Source: an uncultured bacterium
GTDB lineage: Bacteria; Actinomycetota; Coriobacteriia; Coriobacteriales; Coriobacteriaceae
NCBI GenBank assembly: GCA_905214435.1
Contig: CAJMMA010000010.1
Coordinates: 1 to 55,109, forward strand
Reading direction: 5' to 3'
Length of the DNA: 55,109 bases
Made by a program: the position numbers and the translations under genes. A model generated the notes under the pieces. It searched no databases and was not told where the DNA came from. It saw only the letters and a list, made by a program, of their open reading frames with translations. Positions 44,028 to 50,848 of the stretch are shown one piece after another (positions within the stretch are counted from its first letter, which is position 1; each line of letters begins with the position of its first letter).

Positions 44028-45452
44028 CTAGCACACACCTTCCACAAAGCGGTCGAGCTCAACAAAGCGGGAACCCTTGACCAGTACAACATCATGTTTT
44101 TCAAGCGCGCCGCCCATGCGGTCGAGCACCTGCTGATAATCGGAGAACACCTGGATGCGGTCCTCGTCCATGCCCATCATGCGCGCGGCATCGGCCATAA
44201 GCTGGGCCAGCTCGCCGCCGACGCACGCCAGCATGTCGAGCTTCTTGGCGGCGGCATAGGCGCCCACGAGTTCATGCATGCGAGGAGCCTCATCACCCAT
44301 CTCGCCCATCTCGCCCAAGATCGCCATGCGAGACCCCGTGCAGGAAAGCGAACACAGTAGATCGAGGCCAGCAGCCATGGATTCGGCGCTGGCGTTATAG
44401 GAATCGTCAATGACGCGGGCACCGCTCTTGGCGCGCTTGATCTCCTGGCGGTGACCGGTGATCGTGAGGCCCCTAAAGGCAGCATCGATCTGCTCGGGCG
44501 TCACGCCCAGGCGATAGGCAACCGCGGCGGCCTTAACGGCATTCGGAACGGACTGCACGCCGGGGATGGCAAGCATGGTATCGATTGTCTCGCCCTGACC
44601 AAAATCGAGCGTAAAGACCGGACGGCCCTCGTCATCAGCTCGAACGTCGCGGGCACGGACCTCATCATCGTCCGAGACGCCGGCCAGTATCACATCGATA
44701 CCAGCAGGCTGGGCGAACGTATCGCGAATGAACGGCGTAAAGTCGTCCTCGCCGCCCAAAACCAGCAGCGGCAAGAAGTCGCCGGCGGCGCACATACCCT
44801 GGACAATCTCGGCCTTAGCGCGGGCGATGTTCTCGCGGCTGCCCAAAATGCCGATATGAGAGGTGCCGATCTTGCTCACGATGGCAAGGTTGGGATTGGC
44901 GGACTGGGACAGGCGCTCAATCTCGTGGAAATGGTTCATGCCCATCTCGAGCACCAGGACCTCGGTATCGGCCGGAGCGGAAAGCACCGTGAGCGGCATG
45001 CCGATCAGGTTATTGAAATTGCCCTTGGTGGCCCAGACACGATAGCGCTTGGCGAGCACGGCGGCGAGCACGTCCTTGGTCGTCGTCTTGCCAATCGAAC
45101 CGGTAATGCCGACGACCAGGCAGCCAAGCTCCAAGCGATATACATGCGCCAGGCGCAACAAGAACTCCTCGGGGTCGTCGGCCAGCAAGATGGCGCATCC
45201 CTTGTCCTGCGCCAGCGAAACCAGCTCGGCATCGGGCTCGCGCGTCATCACGACGGCACCGGCACCCGACTCGATGGCACGGGAGGCAAAATCATTGCCG
45301 TCGACCTTTTCGCCGGGGAAGGCGACAAAGATCGTCCCCTCCTCGACCTGACGCGAGTCGATAACGCACCCGCGGCATACCCGATCGGCTTCTTCCGTCA
45401 CGGTTCGGGCCCCCGTTGAGGCCGCGAGGTTGTTGACGGCGATCTCTATCAT
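44028..45452 (-). CDS. murF: UDP-MurNAc-tripeptide--D-alanyl-D-alanine ligase
   Basis: MurF adds D-Ala-D-Ala to complete the pentapeptide. The 474-residue protein has an N-terminal substrate domain with DSRQVEEGTIFVAFPGEKVD near residue 32, the ATP loop GITGSIGKTTTKDV near residue 113, the glutamate and histidine of LEMGMNHFHEIERL and DDSYNASAESMAAGL near residue 360. The ATG at 45452 follows AGGGGAGC. murE, normally just upstream, is absent: ftsI comes directly before it. Confidence 0.96.
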   Translation of the reverse strand: MIEIAVNNLAASTGARTVTEEADRVCRGCVIDSRQVEEGTIFVAFPGEKVDGNDFASRAIESGAGAVVMTREPDAELVSLAQDKGCAILLADDPEEFLLRLAHVYRLELGCLVVGITGSIGKTTTKDVLAAVLAKRYRVWATKGNFNNLIGMPLTVLSAPADTEVLVLEMGMNHFHEIERLSQSANPNLAIVSKIGTSHIGILGSRENIARAKAEIVQGMCAAGDFLPLLVLGGEDDFTPFIRDTFAQPAGIDVILAGVSDDDEVRARDVRADDEGRPVFTLDFGQGETIDTMLAIPGVQSVPNAVKAAAVAYRLGVTPEQIDAAFRGLTITGHRQEIKRAKSGARVIDDSYNASAESMAAGLDLLCSLSCTGSRMAILGEMGEMGDEAPRMHELVGAYAAAKKLDMLACVGGELAQLMADAARMMGMDEDRIQVFSDYQQVLDRMGGALEKHDVVLVKGSRFVELDRFVEGVC

Positions 45453-45577
45453 TGCAGCTCCCCTGTAAACCTAATAATGCTATCGGCGTATTGTATCCCA
45501 GTGCCATGCGCGCGTGGTGCAGGGCATGTGAACACCCTTCAGATCAAACGGCAGACTACGCTCAAGATTGTAACCCC

Positions 45578-47443
45578 CTACTTCGTGTGCGGGATACCCA
45601 GCACGTCGAGCGCGTTGGCCATAATGGACTGGAATGGCACCGCGGCGGCATCCGAGCCGCTCGGCGTTCCATCGAGTGTGATATAGCACAGCACCTTGGG
45701 CGATTGTGCCGGCGCAAAGCCCATAAAGGACGACATGTAGTTCTCCTTGAGGTAACCGCCGTTCTCGTCAGCACGCTCGGCCGTACCGGTCTTGCCCGCC
45801 ACGTCATAGCCATCGACCGCACCGCCAACACCCGTGCCTTCGGACACGACCGTCTGCATGCACGATGTCACCTGGGTGGCAGCGTCCTCCGAAATCGCAC
45901 GCTCGCCTTCGCCCCAGTCCTTCTCATCGCCCTTGCTGGACTTATAGAAGTGCGGAGTCATCATCACGCCGCCGTTCGCTATGCCGCCCACGGCACGTGC
46001 GACCTCAATCGGTGAGACAGACAGCGCCTGGCCAAAGCTCATCGAGCCCAGCGTGGCGCCGTCGTACTGGTCGCGCTCCTTGACGATGCCCAGACTCTCA
46101 CCCGGAAAATCGACACCGGAGCTATGGCCGATACCCCACTTGTCCACATAGGTGGCAAAATCATCGGCACCGATCTTGCGTCCCACCAGGACAAAGCCCA
46201 CATTGGACGAACGGCGCATCATCTCGCGCACGTCCATGGTCATGGCGTAGTCGCGCTTATCGGCGTCGGTAACGGTGTCGTCGCCAACCTTGATGCTCGC
46301 CGGCACCTCAAACGACGTGCTCGAACGCACGGCGCCCAAGTCGAAGCCGGCACCGGCCACGAGCGTCTTAAAGACCGAGCCGGGCTCGTAGGCATCGGTA
46401 ACCAGGCGCAAGTTCATGTCCTCGGTCTTGGCATTTTCCAGATCGGTCTGGTCATATGTCGGATACGAGCATGCCGCCAGAATCTCGCCCGTCGTGGGAT
46501 CGGTGACCAGGGCCGAACCATTCTTGGCCTTGGTCTTCTCGACAGCCTCTGCCAGCGCATCCTCAGCCGCACGCTGGATATTGACGTCGAGCGTCGTCAC
46601 GATGTCAACGCCGTCGACCGCAGCCACCTTTTTATAGGCACCGCCCGCAATATAGCTGCCGTCCCTCGCGCGCTCGCGCACAAGAGAACCGTTCGTGCCG
46701 GTCAGAAGCTTGTTGTATTGCTTTTCGAGACCCGTCAAGCCGTCGTTGTCTACATTCACTACACCCAGCACCTGCGATGCCAGATTGCCGTATGGATATA
46801 CGCGCTTCATAGCCTGCTCAAAAAGCACGCCGGGCAGGTTCTTCTTCTCCAGCGTCGCAGCATCGTCTTCGTCCACCTGGCGCTTGATATACACCCAGGT
46901 GCCATCGGACTCGACGAGCTTGCGGCAGGTCTTTTTATCGATTCCAGTTGCCTTGACCAGCGCCGACACCGTCTTGTCAACATCCTCGACAAGCTGCGGG
47001 TTCACGGCGATGTTGCGACATTCGACCGATGATGCCAGCACGTTACCGTTGCGGTCGTAGATGGTGCCGCGTTTGGCATAGAGGGTCTGCGCAAGCAGGC
47101 GGCGCGCATCGGCACGCTCGCGCAGTTTATCGGCTTCGACAATTTGATAGTCGGCAAGGCGAAAGACGCCCAAGCCCAAGCCAAGCCCGATAAAGCCCAT
47201 GACGGCTTTGCGGCGAGGCAGAGGCGTGCCTGTGAGCCATTCAGTCGACGAACTCTTGCGCGACCTAGTATTATGCACTTGAGGGCCGCCCGAGCCGCGA
47301 AGTCGCGACGCCGGGTCGTTGCCACGGGACTGCCCGGCGTTGTAAGATTGCCGACCCGTTCCTTGATAACCAGAACGTCCCCGCGACGAGGGACGTCCAG
47401 AACCGCGGCCCCCGTCGGAACCGCGGCGATAGTCATTTGTCAT
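45578..47443 (-). CDS. ftsI: Septal transpeptidase FtsI (class B penicillin-binding protein)
   Basis: FtsI cross-links septal peptidoglycan as partner of FtsW. The 621-residue protein has a long Gly/Arg/Ser-rich cytoplasmic tail (about 1-78), one membrane segment at about 79-96, a pedestal domain (RGTIYDRNGNVLASS at 125-139), and a transpeptidase domain from about 285. Catalytic motifs are Ser356-x-x-Lys359 in EPGSVFKT, SSN at 412-414 and KTGT near 559. No PASTA domains are present. The tail is much longer than in E. coli FtsI. The start ATG at 47443 lies 17 bases after the ftsL stop. Confidence 0.95.
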   Translation of the reverse strand: MTNDYRRGSDGGRGSGRPSSRGRSGYQGTGRQSYNAGQSRGNDPASRLRGSGGPQVHNTRSRKSSSTEWLTGTPLPRRKAVMGFIGLGLGLGVFRLADYQIVEADKLRERADARRLLAQTLYAKRGTIYDRNGNVLASSVECRNIAVNPQLVEDVDKTVSALVKATGIDKKTCRKLVESDGTWVYIKRQVDEDDAATLEKKNLPGVLFEQAMKRVYPYGNLASQVLGVVNVDNDGLTGLEKQYNKLLTGTNGSLVRERARDGSYIAGGAYKKVAAVDGVDIVTTLDVNIQRAAEDALAEAVEKTKAKNGSALVTDPTTGEILAACSYPTYDQTDLENAKTEDMNLRLVTDAYEPGSVFKTLVAGAGFDLGAVRSSTSFEVPASIKVGDDTVTDADKRDYAMTMDVREMMRRSSNVGFVLVGRKIGADDFATYVDKWGIGHSSGVDFPGESLGIVKERDQYDGATLGSMSFGQALSVSPIEVARAVGGIANGGVMMTPHFYKSSKGDEKDWGEGERAISEDAATQVTSCMQTVVSEGTGVGGAVDGYDVAGKTGTAERADENGGYLKENYMSSFMGFAPAQSPKVLCYITLDGTPSGSDAAAVPFQSIMANALDVLGIPHTK

Positions 47444-47460
47444 ACTCAGCTACCGTCTTG

Positions 47461-47931
47461 CTACTGAGCGGTCGCGGTCGCGTTGGCGCCCGCGGCTGCA
47501 TCCTGCGAAAAGTCAAGTGTAACGCTCTCGCTGGGCTCCACCATGCCATAAGCGCCCGCAAGGTCGCGAATGCGCGTGTCGGCGCCATAGACCGAATGCA
47601 TGACCTCCAGGTCGGAGCTCTCATCGGTCGCCTTTTCGAGCGTGTTGGTAAGCTCGGCGTTGCTGTTGAGCACCTGGGCCGTAACGCCGGCGAGCGCCAC
47701 GCGGGCGACGCCGATCGTCATGAAGATAGCCGCAATGATGCAAAACGTTTTAAGAACGCTCATGAAAACCGGGCTTACCACCTGGTTTGCCTGACGGCCC
47801 GCGCCCGTGTAGACATCAAAGCGCGGCGTGCGCTGCTCACGGGGAGCAACGGGGGCCTGCGGCGTCTCACGATAGGCGGGCATGGCGTTCATATCATAGG
47901 CGAGTGCTGCGCTTGAAGTGTTGTAGCCCAT
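47461..47931 (-). CDS. ftsL: FtsL-like septum protein
   Basis: A 156-residue bitopic membrane protein between rsmH and ftsI, the usual place of ftsL. It has a cytoplasmic tail (about 1-55), a membrane segment at about 58-82 (LKTFCIIAAIFMTIGVARVAL in part), and a short extracytoplasmic coiled coil (about 84-110, NSNAELTNTLEKATDES). FtsL proteins are poorly conserved, so the call rests on position and topology. The ATG at 47931 follows GGAGG at about 9 bases. Confidence 0.8.
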   Translation of the reverse strand: MGYNTSSAALAYDMNAMPAYRETPQAPVAPREQRTPRFDVYTGAGRQANQVVSPVFMSVLKTFCIIAAIFMTIGVARVALAGVTAQVLNSNAELTNTLEKATDESSDLEVMHSVYGADTRIRDLAGAYGMVEPSESVTLDFSQDAAAGANATATAQ

Positions 47932-48021
47932 GATATGCCGCCTCCCATCCCGAGTACGTTGGTAGTGTGTTTAAGCTTCGTTTATGGTGCGAGCGGGAGG
48001 TCCAATATCGCGCGGTCGCGC

Positions 48022-48987
48022 CTACAGACGCTGCGCCACGCGGATTTTGGCTGATCTCGCCCGAGGGTTGCGCTCAACCTCATCAGGCTGGGCAACCAGG
48101 GGTTTGCGGGTGATGACCTTGAGTATCGGCACGTTGCCGCACACGCACACCGGAATCTCCGGCGGACACGTGCACCCCTGGCTCATCTCCTTAAAGTGGT
48201 TCTTTACGATACGGTCCTCGAGCGAGTGATACGAGATGACGCAGATACGTCCGCCCGGGTTGAGCCACCTGGTGGCGGCATCAAGCCCTCGTTCGAGCAC
48301 ATCGAGCTCGTGATTGACCTCGATGCGAATGGCCTGGAAACTTTTCTTGGCCGGGTGTCCGCCATGCCGACGAGCGGCAGCCGGGATACCCGCCTTGATG
48401 ATCTCGACAAATTGGCCGGTGGTTTCGATCGGTTCTTGCTCGCGGCGACGCACGATCTCGCGCGCGATCTGCGAGGCGAACTTCTCTTCGCCGTAGACGC
48501 GTAGAATCCGGGCGAGGTCGTGTTCGTTATAGGTGTTGATGACCTCAGCTGCGTTTAAGGTGTTATTACCCGGATCCATCCGCATGTCCAATGGGGCGTC
48601 CTCGTTATACGAAAAGCCCCTGCCAGGGATATCGAGTTGCGGTGACGAAACGCCCAAATCGAACAGGAAGCCATCGACCCCGGGCACCTCGGCCGAGCAA
48701 AGCAGCTCGTCCAAGTCGCCGAAGTTGCCCTTCAGCAGCTGGTGCGGAACGCCGGGAACCTCGCGGTCCAGACGGGCGCCAGCGGCCTCGAGGGCCATGT
48801 CGTCCTGATCGACGCCGAGCAAAAGGCCCGTCTCCCCCACCTGTGCGGCCATCTTTACCGAATGTCCGGCACCGCCAAGGGTGCAATCGCAGACAACGGA
48901 GCCGCTCTTTAGCTGCAGCGACTCAAGCACTTCGCCGAGCATGACAGGTTCATGCCGATATTCTTGTGTCAAGATCCCACGCTCCAT
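48022..48987 (-). CDS. rsmH: 16S rRNA (cytosine-1402 N4)-methyltransferase RsmH
   Basis: RsmH (MraW) methylates C1402 in the ribosomal P site with S-adenosylmethionine. The 321-residue protein has YRHEPVMLGEVLESL (residues 10-24), the SAM loop CTLGGAGHSVKMA near residue 35-47, FDLGVSSPQLD near residue 108 and GRICVISYHSLEDRIVK near residue 250. Length fits the family. The ATG at 48987 lies 20 bases after the mraZ stop; its binding site is modest. Confidence 0.96.
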   Translation of the reverse strand: MERGILTQEYRHEPVMLGEVLESLQLKSGSVVCDCTLGGAGHSVKMAAQVGETGLLLGVDQDDMALEAAGARLDREVPGVPHQLLKGNFGDLDELLCSAEVPGVDGFLFDLGVSSPQLDIPGRGFSYNEDAPLDMRMDPGNNTLNAAEVINTYNEHDLARILRVYGEEKFASQIAREIVRRREQEPIETTGQFVEIIKAGIPAAARRHGGHPAKKSFQAIRIEVNHELDVLERGLDAATRWLNPGGRICVISYHSLEDRIVKNHFKEMSQGCTCPPEIPVCVCGNVPILKVITRKPLVAQPDEVERNPRARSAKIRVAQRL

Positions 48988-49007
48988 CCGTTACCCGTGC
49001 CTTGCCC

Positions 49008-49442
49008 TTACGAGAAGAAGAGGTCCAGCAGGGCCTCATCGTCATCGTCCTCATCGGCCGCGGCGCGATCCCAAACCTCAAGGTGGTCGTAGTTGCCCAC
49101 AACCGTGACCTCGCGGTCGAGGTTCGCCTGCTTGCGGAGAGACTCGGAAAGACCGATACGACCGGCACTGTCCACATCCATCGACGTGGTGCGCTTGTTG
49201 ATCGCCCTCATGAGCTTCTGGTCGTTAATGTCACGCGGGTTAAAACCCTCGTGGCCCTCACGACCCGCGAAGAGTCCTTCGACCCACTTATCGAAGGCCT
49301 CGGCAGAGAACACGTACAGAGCATCGACATCCAGGGCTTTGAACACGCGAACGTGCTCTCCAAGCTCCTCGCGAAGGGGTGCAGGCAGGGACAGACGACC
49401 TTTTGCATCGAGATTGCGCTCGTATGCACCAGTCATTCCCAT
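49008..49442 (-). CDS. mraZ: Transcriptional regulator MraZ
   Basis: MraZ is an AbrB-like DNA-binding protein that binds repeated TGGG-type boxes before its own gene and controls the dcw operon. The 144-residue protein has two SpoVT/AbrB repeats: YERNLDAKGRLSLPAPLRE at residues 7-25 and the second NKRTTSMDVDSAGRIGLSES near residues 83-102, each with the DxxGR core. The ATG at 49442 follows GAGGGGAGGG. It is the first gene of the cluster, with its control region directly upstream. Confidence 0.96.
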   Translation of the reverse strand: MGMTGAYERNLDAKGRLSLPAPLREELGEHVRVFKALDVDALYVFSAEAFDKWVEGLFAGREGHEGFNPRDINDQKLMRAINKRTTSMDVDSAGRIGLSESLRKQANLDREVTVVGNYDHLEVWDRAAADEDDDDEALLDLFFS

Positions 49443-49478
49443 GTGCGCCCTCCCCTCGGTTACTCAGATGGCACGTAC

Positions 49479-49532
49479 GCGGGGAACCACCCCGCCTGTC
49501 GACGTCATCAATAATATGGGGAACCGCCCCAT
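49479..49532. promoter_or_regulatory. Pair of GGGGAACC(A/G)CCCC palindromes around the dcw start site
   Basis: GCGGGGAACCACCCCGC at 49479-49495 and ATGGGGAACCGCCCCAT at 49516-49532 share a 13-base core differing at one base, with centres 37 bp apart. The second fills the spacer between the -10 and -35 boxes; the first lies just after the predicted start site. The placement is that of a repressor operator pair, protein unknown. Confidence 0.6.
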
Positions 49533-49539
49533 TTTTCAA
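49511..49539 (-). promoter_or_regulatory. Promoter of the mraZ/dcw operon
   Basis: On the minus strand TTGAAA (49534-49539), a 17-base spacer and TATTAT (49511-49516) make a near-consensus housekeeping promoter. Transcription would start near 49504, about 60 bases before the mraZ start codon. Confidence 0.8.
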
Positions 49540-49540
49540 C

Positions 49541-49586
49541 ACCTTTCCCCACCCCTTCCCCCACCCCTCCCCACCATTCCACCCCC
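49541..49586 (-). promoter_or_regulatory. G-rich TGGGG repeats upstream of the dcw promoter, likely MraZ boxes
   Basis: On the minus strand there are three TGGGG words and two flanking TGG/GGT words with starts 8-12 bases apart, right before the -35 box. MraZ is known to bind several TGGG direct repeats at about 9-11 base spacing before its own gene. The core 49547-49572 also has five tracts of four or five G separated by only one or two bases, a strong quadruplex-forming pattern. Confidence 0.65.
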
Positions 49587-49606
49587 AATATGTTGTAAAA
49601 CACCCC

Positions 49607-49620
49607 CGAGCATATGTTCG
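49607..49620. promoter_or_regulatory. LexA/SOS-box-like palindrome
   Basis: CGAGCATATGTTCG differs by one base from CGAACATATGTTCG, a perfect match to the Gram-positive SOS box CGAACRNRYGTTYG. It lies about 70 bases upstream of the dcw -35 box. CAATATGTTGT occurs on both sides, at 49586-49596 and 49627-49637; the second copy is the centre of a 20-base palindrome, 49622-49641. Confidence 0.5.
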
Positions 49621-49800
49621 AAAACACAATATGTTGTGTTTGCAGCAAAGGCGCGATGCCACCTGTAGAACCACGCCCGCGAACCTCAACCTTCAAGTTG
49701 ACCTTGAGGCGATTTTTACGTCCCTTTACACGCCGTTCACATCGCCCCCAAACTCCCCCACCCACGGTACGCACGGCCCACCGCCGCGTCGGTGTCTAGC

Positions 49801-49871
49801 GAAAAATGGGACGAGCCCCAGATTGCCCATGCGCGCAAAAGTGCGTCTCGGCAATCTGGGGCCCGCCCCCT
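49801..49871 (-). terminator. Large terminator hairpin of xerD
   Basis: GCCCCAGATTGCC (49815-49827) and its exact inverted copy (49850-49862) enclose an inner GCGC/GTGC hairpin; outer GGG/CCC bases extend the stem. On the minus strand ATTTTTC follows. It lies 34 bases after the xerD stop. Confidence 0.75.
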
Positions 49872-49904
49872 TTAGTATTTATAAATATGCAGGTCAGCGA
49901 TGTG

Positions 49905-50846
49905 CTAGCGATGTGCTAGCGGATGCGCCGCCAGATAGACCTCGGTCAGTTGCGTTCGGTCGACATGCGTGTAGACCTGCGTGGTCGAAATATCGGCATG
50001 GCCCAAAATCTCCTGCAGCACACGCAGGTCGGCACCGCCCGCGAGCATGTGGGTGGCAAAGGAGTGGCGCAAGGTATGGGGATGGAGCCCCACCAGCCCC
50101 ACCTGACGCCCATACCGCTCGCATATCGCATGCACGGCCTGGCGCGACAGGCGACGTCCGTTCTTATTTAAAAAGACCGCCGAGGTCTCGGTTCCGCGGG
50201 CATGGGCCGCCAAGCGAGAACGTCCCTCAGTTACATAGAGCGTCAGAGCTCGCGCCGCGCTTCCCACCAGTGGGGACAGGCGTTCCTTTGAGCCCTTACC
50301 GCGAACGAGTACAAAGCCATCGTCAATATGGATATCGCCCACATCGAGCCCAACCAGCTCACTCACACGCAAACCGCATCCGTAGAGCACTTCCAAGATG
50401 GCATGGTCGCGCAGTCCCATCTCGCCCTCGGGAAAGTCTTGATCGAGCAGCGCCGAGACATCCTCCACCGATAGATACTCCGGCAAACGCTCAGCCTTTT
50501 TAGGCAGGCGCAACGCCGCCGTCGGGTTTTGGGCCACGGCCCCATCGCGCACCAAAAAGGCATGCAGGCCCTTCACGGCAGCAAGCGCGCGCTCCACCGA
50601 GGCGTCGGAATAGCCTCCGTCGCGGCGATCGGCGACAAAGCCCTCCACGACCTGACGGGTCACCTCTTCAAAAGCCACAATACCCGCCCGCTCCAGATAG
50701 GCGCAGTACGTCGTCAGGTCACGACGATAGGCCACAATCGTGTTGCGCGCCAAGCCCCGCTCGACCGCGAGGTAATCAAGATACTCCCCCGCCGCCACGG
50801 CGAGCGACGAGGGAGTAGCTTCGGTATGTTCCTTATTCGCCGGCAC
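49905..50846 (-). CDS. xerD: Tyrosine recombinase XerC/XerD
   Basis: Xer recombinases resolve chromosome dimers at dif together with FtsK. The 313-residue protein has an N-terminal SAM-like core-binding domain (about 12-105) and a catalytic domain with all six residues: Arg160 in CGLRVSEL, Lys187 in GKGSKERL, His257 and Arg260 in HTLRHSFATH, His283 in LGHADISTTQ and the nucleophile Tyr292. It is adjacent to pyrG, the common position of xerD in actinobacteria, so xerD is preferred over xerC. The GTG at 50846 is two bases after the pyrG stop, so translation is probably coupled. Confidence 0.93.
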   Translation of the reverse strand: MPANKEHTEATPSSLAVAAGEYLDYLAVERGLARNTIVAYRRDLTTYCAYLERAGIVAFEEVTRQVVEGFVADRRDGGYSDASVERALAAVKGLHAFLVRDGAVAQNPTAALRLPKKAERLPEYLSVEDVSALLDQDFPEGEMGLRDHAILEVLYGCGLRVSELVGLDVGDIHIDDGFVLVRGKGSKERLSPLVGSAARALTLYVTEGRSRLAAHARGTETSAVFLNKNGRRLSRQAVHAICERYGRQVGLVGLHPHTLRHSFATHMLAGGADLRVLQEILGHADISTTQVYTHVDRTQLTEVYLAAHPLAHR

Positions 50847-50848
50847 CC

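Larger units (their letters stand above)
49443..49904. other. 462-base control region between mraZ and xerD
   Basis: No gene is supported here. From mraZ outward it holds two near-identical 13-bp palindromes, a promoter, a five-tract G-rich element, a LexA-like box between two copies of CAATATGTTGT, and the xerD terminator. These are listed separately. A 61-codon plus-strand frame at 49614 has no binding site and overlaps the LexA-like box. Confidence 0.6.

Noticed and set aside
49614..49799. Plus-strand 61-codon frame starting in the LexA-like box
   Set aside because: No binding site before the ATG, arginine/proline-rich GC-type content, and overlap with regulatory palindromes.
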